This document shows, piece after piece, positions 12,301 to 25,073 of a DNA stretch of 64,000 nt (the first letter of the stretch is position 1; every line of letters begins with the position of its first letter). Source of the DNA: Icerya purchasi (Eukaryota; Arthropoda; Insecta; Hemiptera; Monophlebidae); assembly GCA_039619475.1 (NCBI GenBank), contig CM077116.1:7426501-7490500 (forward strand), in the 5' to 3' direction. The notes beneath the pieces were generated by a model that made no database searches, was not told the DNA's origin, and saw only the letters and a program-made list of their open reading frames with translations. The position numbers and the translations under genes were made by a program.

Positions 12301-15300
12301 AAAAAAATAGGTAAGACAAAAAAAGGATTATTTTCTTAGATTTATTTCGGCCATACAGCTGAAATACTTATCTATCGAAATTATCGAAAAATAAGCACTT
12401 TTTGTAATTTAAATATATGCTAATACGAACTTGGTTTTGCAGAGAATAATTGTTGGAAATTTAAAGGAAAAATAAAACAAAAAATTATTCGAATTTCAAA
12501 GAATTAAGCATTATTAATAAACAGATTTAAGAATACTTAATACTATTGCAAAGAGGTAGTTTGAAACTTGCAGATCAGTAATATTTATTGAAAAATATAA
12601 TAATTTTATTAATAAAAAATAGGATATAGCGCGATTACATTTAGATTGTGGATGGATTTATTTATTACTATGTAATAAATAATAGCGCTACCTTATTTAA
12701 ATAAATCGAAGTATTTGGTTTTTATTTTTTTTTTCAGGCGTGTTCACCGAAACGTTTATCAGTTCCGAATGCGGTACCGGCTACTAATGCATCACCCGCT
12801 ACCCCAACTACATCTTCAACAGTTCCTGCAGCTACATCTGCTGCCACCATCGATGGCGATGCATTTAACGTTTCCGATTTGGGTACTTATTATGAAGATG
12901 ATCTTGTCAGTTGTTCGAATGAAGAAAGTGCATCCGATGAGGGTACTGACTACTTTTTAAAAATAATATTATCTAGTGGTTAGTCCTATACAATAACACT
13001 ATTTATCCTATTTAGTGTATATATGGTTTATAAAATTCCATTCAACGCTATTCCCATAACTGCTTTATTATTCTTAATTTTCTTTCCCCTTTATTTTTAT
13101 TTATTTCGGTATAGTTTTACCTATTTGCAGAATACTTTTTTTTTTTTTTTTTTGTATTATGTATATGACGCTTGTAACATTAAACCTATAATAAACTTAG
13201 TTACACGATTGATCTAATAAATGCGGCTCAATATCAAAAATATGCTTTTCGAAGAGAGTGAACTTAAAATTTTATATAATGACAATTATGGCAGTGTTAG
13301 ATTATTGGTTCGACGAAATATCCAGTGCTAGAAGTGAGTACTTTTTCCTACAATTAAGTTGAAGTTTTGATTCGTGTAGAGAAAAAAGGTAATCAAAATA
13401 AAGTCACAGTCCTTGTAAAAAAAAAAGGGAAAAAACATAAATTAATACGCAACATAAACATTAGGCATCACGAATCTATCCTTCAATAACTCTGTTGTGT
13501 TTCCTAAGATCGTACAAGACGGGCGCAGTAACCGCAGATTAGTGTTTTAGTAGTTTACTAGTTAAACCTTTCAATCGATACACGTCAGTTCTTACATTTA
13601 ATTTCAGCTTAAATAAACGAAGGTTGATAATTATAAAAAGCAATGTTGAGAAAATTGACAAATATTTATTACTGTAAGCTTCAGGTAGTTATTTTTCATT
13701 ACATAAAAAGTAAATTAAGAGATGAAAATACCGCAAAGTACCATGAGTAATATTACTAACAGCTTTAAAAAGAAACAAAGGTGTTCCACTCAAGATGAAT
13801 GTTTTATTGGGTGAACTGTCATAAAAATTTCAAATATAAGAACTCTAAAATTGGATATTAAAATGGGGCCAAAAGGACGTCAAAAAATTTCTAATCGAAC
13901 GGTTTATAGATGCATTAGAAGCAATATAATTTTCAAAAAGTTAAAGGTAGATGATTAACGTTGTTAATAAAAAAAACTGAACGATTAAAAGAGCGTCACA
14001 GGAAAAGTCAGTCAAATTGGGGAAAGTATGAAGAAATTTTTGCTATATGGGCTTAATTTTTATTGGTGTTTTAAATGGACTAATGTTTACGTTGCGTGTT
14101 AAATTGCGGTGTTTCTTGATTTTCCTTGTATTTCTTTTGTATGTTTTCATTTTTCTTTCATATCTATAATGCAAGAAATAATAATTGTAATAAAATATTT
14201 AAATATTTTATCAGCACGATTTTTTTCCAACAATGTATGACAATTTACTTTGCTTGCAGTATCAATTTGTACATAGAACTTAAATGGTTTTTTGAATTCG
14301 TTTATTAACCGTTAATTAGAATTTTTAAATATGAAATTACGTTTAGATATAAAAAAAATGTAAAAATATTTATTATGTTATATAACAAAGCAGGTAACTA
14401 AAGAATTTTTAGAACTGTATTCAAACGTGTAGCTTCAGTTAAGATCTCACCTTCGAGCAGTTCTAGTCATTGATAACACACTCATATTTTTAAAACTTTA
14501 ATGTTGATAATAACATCGTTTTGTATAACAGATAAAACAACAATAATATTAGTAGAACTGTAAAGAAAATTGTTATTAAATTATTCTGTTGAAAATCTTA
14601 AAATGACGGTGAATCGGTTGGTGTGAAAATTTTAAAGTGATATATATATATATATATAGGTTTTTTTTAACAAGTATGAAATTGCTATGGAGAAATTAGC
14701 AATTAATATTCGTTAATTCGATGATGTTAGTAAAATTTAAATAGGGCATTAATGAAGCCGGGAAATGTAGAATTGTTTAATTGCAATAATAGGAAAGATT
14801 TCGTAAATAATACATTGTATATTAGTTGTATCCGCGGATGTTACTGAAATATGTTTTGATTTTATGTTGAGGAATAATCGAAAGTTAAATTAATGTCCGC
14901 AGTTAAATGTGCTCTAATCAGTGAAACTAGGAATAAAGCGTTCGAAAATTTTTATTGTGATTTAAATAAGCTTCCGTGAATGGAAACTCGGTAAATGCTA
15001 TAAATATACGTTGATGATAACTTCCCTTCATATTGCAGTAATACAGACTGTATGTATATAAAATATATTTGTGTGCAGTAGATTGCTTGAATTTTCAGTA
15101 ACAATGAGAGGCATCCCAAAAATGAGATTCTCTGCACTATCATTTGAGCAAACATAACCGGAATGCAATAAAATGTGAGAGAATTTAAATTTTTGGATTT
15201 TTGTTCATACTGTAAAAATTTTTAACCGGTTGCGTGAATAAAACGGAAATAACACGACAGTAAATATGGAGCTACCTATAAAGTCGTATTTTAATTGTAC

Positions 15301-18300
15301 AGTGCGTGCTGTGATCCGGTTTTTGTTTACTTTAAATAAAGATGCGTTAGATATTCATGCGAAATTATGTAAAGTTAATCGAGAACACAAGTTATGACGA
15401 TGCAGATGATAAGGCCGTGGCGTTAAATCTTCTTTGAAGAAGGGAGAACTGAAGTGCATAACATCCACGCAGCGGGCGGCCCACAACAACGTTTGGAAAC
15501 ATGGAAGCTGTGTGAACTCTTGCAAAGGATAGACGTATTATGATTTCGAATTTTTTCTTTGCTTACAATCACTAAATTGCAGTAGTGCCTCAGTAGCTCG
15601 AATTCTTCCAGGTTTTTTTCGGGTTTCGTAAACTTTCTAGGCACTGAGTGCTACGTTTTCCTTCAGAAGAACACAAACAAATCCGTGTGGATGCCGCCTT
15701 GTCTTTTTTAACTCAGTACGAAGCTGCATGATTTTGCGTGAAGTGATTTTTGGCTCTTGTCCAAATTAAGGAAACATTTTTCCGGTCAGAATTTCAGTTC
15801 AGATAACGAAGTGCAGAAACCAACGATTTTTTTCAGGAACACATCTACGGAATTCTGTTATGTCGGATTCAGTAAAACTGTTTCACAAAATAAAAAAATT
15901 TTAAAATTCAAAAATATACTATTTTTAACTTAAAGTGGAAATTTAGGAAAAAGATTTTTTAGTAGGATTCGAAATTCGTAAATTTTCGTTAAATCCTAGT
16001 TTTCGTAAAAAGGGGAAAAATAGTGTTGAAATCATAAAAAGAGCTCATTTTGAAGATTAGTGTTTGTGCTGCTCAGAAATAGTTTTATCAATTATTAGTT
16101 TAAATAATTGAAATCGTTCCGAGCTGACGGTTTTTCTTTTAAGCCAATCGATATTTGTAAATAAATTATACCATCGTTCCACTGGTGGTTGTTTTATCTT
16201 GTAGCTGTAAATTATGTAAATTTTGACAGTTTTAGCAAATAATAAAAGTAAATTGTATATTTTAATTAAATGTTATTGTTTAAAAACTATTTTCTGTGTA
16301 CAATTCCGATAAAGCGAATAATGTTTTACTTTCAATAATTTTGTCTTTATAAATTTTAATTCCTTGATGCTTGTTCATCATGATTTTTAGTACAGTAGAA
16401 CCTTACAAACTCGCCCGGATGCGGACCGAAACAAGATTAAAATACCGAATAAATTGTGCAGAATGATAATAATTTTTTTAAATTATGTAATAATAACATT
16501 CTCTTACAAAGTAAGTTTTATCATAGTCATCAGTTTTAAATCAAAAAAAACATAAATGTATAAAAATGTGTTTATCAAATAACAAACACATTGACATCCA
16601 AACCAGGTATGTTATTTTTTGTATAGAGTAAACAATCCACGTTTGGTAATATTGCCTATTTGACCATCAAGTTTGCCTAAATACTGAGTTTGTAAGATTC
16701 TACAATTCTTTTTTAGTTTCGCGTTTTCCCAAATTAGATTAGATATGGAATGTCTTTTTTTTTTTTTAAATTGTAGATTGAAAAAGTTGCTTTTAAGGAA
16801 TGAGGATTTGCGGAAATTGCATTAATAATTTTAAATTATTACTTTTTAATTTTAAGTGGCTAAAAAATTTTTTAGTAAGTATTATGCAAATAGAGGTGTG
16901 AAGACCAAACAAATATCAGTGTTCCTTCATACTTCTTATTTGGCTGTGCTGTTACTTTTTTTATAGAGACTGTAATTTTAGTATCATATATTATATTTAC
17001 GTAGGATTACGTTTTCTTTTTTTTTCGCATAGAAAGCAATACAAATTAAAATACAATTTACTATGAACTAGTCGGCGCATCGAAAGCAAATGGAAATTGC
17101 CTATTTTGCTGAATCTTTGCATATTGTTCTGTGCAGTAATGTTATATATGCTTTTGAATTCATTAGTAATTATCTTTATGGTGTAAATTCTCTTTTATAA
17201 TTGCTTTTGCTTCGTTTTTTTCTAATTCTTTCTATCGAATGAATTGGTCATAATTGTGGAATTATGTTATTTGCAACATTGATCTGAAAAGTCAACTTTC
17301 TTCTGTTGTTTTTGTGGAAGTGTGACGTTTTAGACTTTTATTATTTAATTTTATTACATCATACTAAGGATATTTTTATTTGTTAATTACAGCTTATTTT
17401 GTCTTGCGGATGAAGCTGACCTTACTTGTTTGCAAGCAGTTATTAAATAATGTAACATAACCGTTTTATTATGCATTGTTTTGTTGTTTTTTTTGTTTTT
17501 TTTTAAACTTTAACATACACCCCGGTACGGTATTTAACTACAGTAACTACTGTAGTATGCGGATGTGTGGATTCTTTTTTTATGTTCAGTTGACTATTAC
17601 GCTATTATTAATGAAATGTGTAATGAATGCAATTGCAGTCGAGGAAGTCTCAAGGATGCTAGTAATTGTTTTATTACTTATAAAAGGAGGTCGATGAAAT
17701 GAGAGCGCTGAACAATTACAAAGTATGTGGAAAGTGGAAAGAACGACACTTTGGTAACATAGAAAGGAGAAAGAAAGCTGTTTGAAAAATAAAATTATGC
17801 AACAAGGTTGTGTAAAGGTACACAAATCTCTGCGGCAATTGCCTTTTTCTAGCTGTAAAGGCGTAATTGAGGGTTTAATTAGCCTTAAGAAGGTCTAATG
17901 AAAAAATAAATTCACTTTCCACGGATACGTGAGGTTATTCATCTAATAGATATTGTGAAAGAGGATTATTAGTCGATCGGTGCATCGACGCGTTCATTTC
18001 CATAACTTCAGCATGACTGGGCACCCATAAAAATGCAATAGGGCATTCCCTCGTAACAAGTTTATACAATATCTGCTGGCTTGGATGGCTAAAGGGTGTT
18101 TGATGAGAAAATTTGAGATTATCGATAAAGCAGCGGATTAAGGCTCTAGAGAAAGAAAATATTGTAGACTGAAGAATACTTCATAGATTTCAGTATCCAG
18201 TTTCGAGCAACTATCTTTGAGTCATATATCCTGTATTATGTTATAAGCCTCAAAGGAACAGGGAGTTGGGGATAAGTGAGCCTCTGGAGTGGCTGTGGTA

Positions 18301-21300
18301 GCGTCTGTGAAAAAAATTACATGATCGGAGTATTTCTGAGTTGTCGTCGCTGTTAACTGGACAATATATAGATTTAGAGGTTTATTGTATTCTGTCAAGG
18401 GGAAAAAATTGACGTAAATGATCAGAGTCCCACAATGGTTTTGGGGTATTAAAAGTCGGACCGGGGAGAGAAATTGTTTATATTGCGATGCGACAAGAGA
18501 GCCAAAATTTCTGGTAATGGATGATTGGGGAATTCTGAAGTATTGGAAAAGTATCAATAGGGAAAGAACGATTACAGGAAAAAAGAGTGAAACTGACAGT
18601 AAAAGTCTCCGAAGTATTTTAATGGAGGGGTACATAAATTAATTGACGAAAAAGGTCTGTGTGTACTAAGTATCGCGCGAAGGGTCGTGCGGTGCACTGA
18701 ATTAATGGATTCAGGTAAGGCAGAGCTGGTTGATGAGTTCACTTGGGACCTATAATTGATTCCAGAACGGACGAAAATTTTGTATGTGGAAAGAATAGTT
18801 TTCAGAGGTATATTACATTTTACGTTTATTAAATACCTAAGGTTGGATAGAAATTTGTGATATTTAACTTTAAGATTGGTTATATGAGCACATCAAGATA
18901 ATTTTTGATCAAACAGTAGTCCGAAGAACATAGTAATAGGATGAAAATGGCGTGGAAATTTTTCAAGATTTAAGAATGGTTTGAGCCCCTATAAAAATTG
19001 ACACAGATTGACTTTGATGGAGAAAACAAAGCTATTGCTATTGTATCAGGATTACAGTTTGATCATAATTTATTATAAAATCTTTTTGAGCATTTGCTTG
19101 AAAACGGGAAAATAGGAAAATATTTAAGCTGTCAAAATGAAGTCGGACAATAGCGGGCGGAGCAACATATTCAGTTATATCATTGATATAAAAAATAAAC
19201 AAGGTTGTCCTAAGAGCAGAACTTTGTGGTACGCCATTCTTAGTTTGAATAGTTAAAGATGTTGACGAAACAATCTTGATATGGAACGGCCTATTTGTTT
19301 AATAATTATTTAGATAACTGACCATGTTTCCAATTATGCTAGCTGATGTGAGCTTAGTCTGAGATTAGTTATTAGTTGTTGTTCCGTGAAATATTTTTTT
19401 TGGGAATAAGACAGGGGAATATGATAAGAAGGATGACTCCACAGAAAATAGATTAATAAAAGCATTTGCAACTTTAAAGGGTTAGATATTATAGAGCTAT
19501 TTTTATTTAATGAAACGGAAGTGGGGATACGGTTCATTAAGTGGCTTTATTTTGAACCAGACATTATGACTGGAAATAGTTAGAGAGATTGAATCCATAA
19601 ATTGCTGCCAGCCAGGATTCCTGTTTTTGCGCTAGTGAGGGACGTCGAAGCTGTACGACATCTTTTAAATTCGATTAAGTCTGAATACAGGCCTATTGAT
19701 TTAAATTTCTTAAGATTACGTTAAGGTTGGTGTTTTCCTACTTCTATTTCGAGGCACCACCATGAGACTCGTCAAGAGGTCTGCATAATGAGCCGGATCT
19801 GAATATTGATGCTAAAGCAGAATTAATAATCGCATCGATAAAGTTCCTAATGTTCTGTGAATTCTTATTAAGCCATTAACTATAATTTTCGCCCGTTCTA
19901 TTAATGCTTAATCTCGGTACCACTATTAATGAATCGCATTATGTTTAACAATGGAGATTAACAGTTAAAAGTAAAATATACTATATGATCGAGAATTAAG
20001 TTTAAATGTAACGGAAATAGAATGATATTATGTTTTTTTGATACTTTTATTCGGTGTGGAATCGGGAATACTTTAAAGAATATCTTATATTAGAAAAAAT
20101 AGAATCACTTGAAATATGAATTTAACACTGAAAAAAATTAAATAAATAATAAGGTGCCATCAATTGGGATCATAAAAAGTCGTAAATTGAAAAACTTGAG
20201 AGCTAATGATATCAGTAATTTTAGCTGTTGAATTTCATACTTCATTATCCTGAATGTTGATATCAATGGAAATTCAATAAAACCATACATCTTTACTGAT
20301 TACTTTAAAGTCACTATAAATGAAACAAGAATTGAGGATAAATAAGTAGTTCGCATGTAGCTTAACCATTTATTATCATCTACATTTAAATTATAATATT
20401 CTTACTGGCTTTTAAGGTAATAATCAAATATTGAACAGGCAGCTAAATGATAACATTTCACGTAGAAAGATGAAAAGTACAGATCAACCGTCAAATGCTC
20501 TCGAATCATTCTTATATGTTAATGGATAATTTCATGAATACCCAAAGATCTTCCAAATTTACGTTTAAAAAAAAACTAAGTATAACATTTTTATGAGATT
20601 GTAAAAAAAATTTAAAAGGAGTTTGTAAAATAAATTACATATGATAAGAAAAAATCGTCATTCAAATTATGATTAAAATAATTATAATGTTTAGTAAAAA
20701 TGACGGATAGCGCAAAAATATTAATAGCCTGTATTTTTATAAATATGTCACTCAATTGTGTTATTTTTTCCTCATTCGCTCTTTCAATTATTGTATTATA
20801 CGATGCTTCAGTTTTTTAAATTTTATTTTTTATAACAATTAAGTAGAAAACATATTTAGTTGCTGATATAATTTAGTTATTACGTATTATTGCTTACTTT
20901 TTTCGTTTTACTTTATGTTTTACAAGGCTTCTTTAAAATTACTTTTCACCACTAACTTTTGTTGGTTTGTATTTTGCCACACATGCATTAATACTCAATC
21001 ATATATTATTTGTATGTATCACAAGTTCAAACAAGATTTAGAAATTATATTTTGTATTATTTGTATGGCGTATCGTAATATATAAATATATGTGTATATG
21101 TATGTAATAAAACGAAGAATTTAGTGTGATGGCAGTTTTAAAATCCATTCTTCTTCTTTAAGTGCCGTACGCTACATAGCGCGTTGGCGCAACCTATTCG
21201 TACATTTTTAGCTGTACAGGTATAGGTTGTGTACCAGGCAATTATTATATGCAATGCAAGTGTACATACGTAAGACTACATTCGGAACTGATAGTAGCCG

Positions 21301-24300
21301 TTTGTTATCGCGCTACAAGTGCAGTCCTGTGTTTGTCTGCTGTGTACTGATCTAGCGCGCATGTGATGTTGTACGTGGTGGATTGTCATTGCCTTCCACG
21401 GGATTATTAACGAATATTTTAATTCTAATTCTTTGTAATAAAGTTCTATCGTCGCCTGGGATCGAACCCGTGAACCTCCGTAACGGAAGTCAAGCGCTCT
21501 AGCAACTAAGGCGGCCGAGAGAAAGGAACTGGCCTCCCTACTCTCATTAGTGATGTTGGGCTTAGTTCATTGTGAACCTTAACTTCACAATCTCCGACGT
21601 CCTGTCAAGGGTATGGGACTTTGCTTTAAAATCCATGAAATATTTTTGTATTAAGTTATTTCGGTTCATACACTGTGTGTGTGAGCGTGCAAGCGTGCCA
21701 GTGAAAAGTCTTGGCAGCAGGTATATATAATTAAAGAGCGTTTCAAAAGAAATAAATATTTTGGAAATCGAGTTTATAGCTAAAAATAAAAGAAAAAGTA
21801 TGTATAAACATGTTTCTTATTGATTATCGACTTGTGTTCAGTACTGAGAATCAGCTATTTGTTGAACAATATTTTCGGGTATGTAATGATATCGGATTTT
21901 AGTTGTTTTTTTTTATGGTGTACAGTATATCTGTTTCGTGTACAATTTTTTGTAACTTTGATGGAGAAGTAGCATTGACCAGTCTCCCGCTATTATTGTT
22001 TTAGGTGGTCACACGGATATTTTGTTTTTAATCTTTTTGGCTGTTAGTCTATATCGTGTAATTTTCGTACTAAGTTTTCATTAACCTTTGATTTTTTGAG
22101 GAAATTGCGATATCTAGTTTTGGCTACTTTAGTGAGTAGAAGAACTTGCAGATCACAGTGTAAAACTCGATTCGTGACAAACTACGGAGCATTGACTAAT
22201 TTTCGCAATATTTTTAGCTTTGATGCCTACATGAGTTTTAGATGGCTAGCTTTTGCATAATCCCGCAGTTTGATTCCGTATGTTCATTTCGGCTTAATCA
22301 TTGCATTGTACAAAAGTCTTTAGGTTTTTCGACTTGTTGTTTGGCAATTTTAATATAATTCTATATTTCCTTAAAACCTCAGGTTTTTTGGTGGATACTT
22401 GACACGCTCGTGTTAATGTTTTATCCAGGTATAATCCAAGAAACCGGAAATTACCAAATTTTGGAATATGTAATTTATTTATGAACAGTATTGAACAATA
22501 ATTTTGGCATATTACGAATCTTAAATGATTACATTTTTTTTATTTATTAATTTTTACGTTTTTTCGTTTAATTTTCGATTACGCTGAGTATTCTTGCATA
22601 ATATTTTACGCCTGTTTTGAATTTTTATCACAGCATGTGATTGTTACGTCATCAGCAAATACGAAAATTTTCATTTTATTATAAGTATGTGTAAATTTGA
22701 CATAAATATTGCGTATAAAACGAGTCTGCGCATGCTTCTCTGTGGAACTCCATTTTATCAACATGCTGGAGTGAAGTCGTTTATGACCACCTGATTGAAA
22801 TAATCTCTTAGATACTGTTTGATATCCAGGGAAAAATTATGGGGAATTAGGTTTTTCATTTTAAAAAGTAAACCTTTTCGGTAGACCGGGTTAGACGGTT
22901 GCTTCACGTCTATGTATACCGTTCTACAGTATTATTTTTCTTCAAATGCAGAAGAAATAAGTGTAAGTCAATGTCATTGCTAAATTGTTTTAGCATTGAT
23001 TATCTCGAAATGTCAGTTAATACTATTTATTGTTCCCGCCGAAAATATCGATGAATATTTTATTCTTTGGCGAATACTTATCATTGAATTTGCACAAAAA
23101 TTGATGTTGGGTTTATTGTAAAAATTGTCTTATGTGTGTCAGTTAATATTTCATTACTTCTATTTAAGCAGTTATATTTTAAAAGTCCGAAAAATCCATC
23201 TTTAAACAGGATAGTGTTAAGAGAGAAACCATTTTTTAGATGTTACAATAAAATCTTGAAATGAGCGTACAAAAAATGTCTAGTGTTTCAGTATTTCCCA
23301 AAGGGTATTTTGAAGAACGCTATATTGGTGGGTTTACTTTCATGTGAAAAACCTCATTACGAATAGATTCATTAGATGTTAGTAATTTATTGATGAGTTT
23401 TAGATCTTGTTTTTTGCGTTTAGTAAAAGTAAAGATTATGATTGTTTTAAAAAGTTTTAATGTTTTTTACCTAGAAGTGCGTGAGAAATTAAACTGTTAA
23501 TATTATTTAATATAGATACTATTTAGCTTACAATTTTATTCGTGTATAAGATGAAAACTAAGAAGATAAAATTTTTGTGTACTATGCTCTTCAAAATTAT
23601 TGCTAACAAATATCAAAATTACAGTTTTTTGAGTGTAATATAAAATAGTAATAAATTTTATGTTTCATAAATTTTAGTATAACTTTATCTTATTGTTGGA
23701 ATAGAAATTAACACAAAATACTGACCCATAATTTGCTAAAAAATCATTTATAGATGTCATTTTTTTTATTTTTGGTATTTAATTAAACCTCAAAATATTG
23801 CTTGTTCCACCTAAAATTCTTTATGTATGTCATCACGCCAGTTGAGTTGCAAAAAATCGCGATTTCAAGTTCACGATCTAGTAATGTTAAGTAAATGTTA
23901 TTAAAAATAATTAATTGTTACTAGTCGCATAGAAAGTAGTGGCAAACGAATACGCATAATATTTATGTGTGCGGATCAGTATATGGGTAGATATACATTG
24001 TTATATCACGATAACAAAAAATTACGATTAATTTGAAGTATAGTCTTGCTTACACCCGAGTACTATTTAAATTTCCATGAGCAATACTTAATTTCGACAA
24101 CAAGCATGTACGAAAATGTAATCACGATGTTCAGAGCCGAGCGATAAAAATGATAAAAAGACATGTACATAGAAAAAATAGCTGATTGAAAACTGAAAAT
24201 TTTAATTTAAAACTTTCCAACTTACAAAATGTTACCATTGATTAATAAGTGTCGATATTACAATGTTAGCGTCGGTAAAATTACGCCTAGATATTATTTC

Positions 24301-25018
24301 TCGCGCTTTATGTTGCTTATGAAATACTAGATTGGAAGTTGGCCATAGGAAAATGTAAAGGCTTCAGATTTTTTAAATAAAATTGTTTTAGCCAATTTAG
24401 ATTAGAGCTAATCAACTGCTTAAAACAGGTATGAAGCGAAAAAAAGAAATACTAATGAGAGATCATTTTGTGACAGTGGGTGAATGATTTCAATCAACTC
24501 CTTACGGACTATTAGTTGAGCGAGATAAAGCGTCTTTTATTTTCAGTGTATCAGTGAAACTTTATTTATGAACTTAAATTAACAATAAAGTGAGACTTGC
24601 TATTTAAAATTTGCATAATGATTATCAGTTCAATGTTACTAATTATTAAAAACGAAATACTTCAAAAACAATAACTCTTGGAATTGTGCTTTGAATAAAA
24701 AAGGTAATCACTATTTGAGATTTTCGATGAAATTTTTTTTGCACGGAAAATTATGTAAAACTGAGTTCTAATGAATATGAAAGCTTAACTTTTGTTAGTT
24801 TTATATATATATATATATATATATTAATAATAATAATAATATCAGTAATAAATTCTAATATATAAGTGTGTGCGTTGCCATAGTAATAGATTAGTTCTGT
24901 CAGTGATGCTCGTTTTCAGCAATAATACTGTTGCTACAGGAAAATACGAAGAGTGATCGTAAAAGTAACTGATAAAATTATAAATTAATAATTTCTGTTT
25001 TATAAATGATTTCTAACA

Positions 25019-25073
<55 letters not shown>

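Noticed and set aside
18222..18635. 137-codon minus-strand open frame as an independent gene
   Set aside because: Its start region and its RNase H-like tail fit better as part of the decayed I-group LINE.
21451..21516. Functional tRNA gene
   Set aside because: D arm too short, one acceptor-stem mismatch, and it lies inside a retroposed unit with target duplications.
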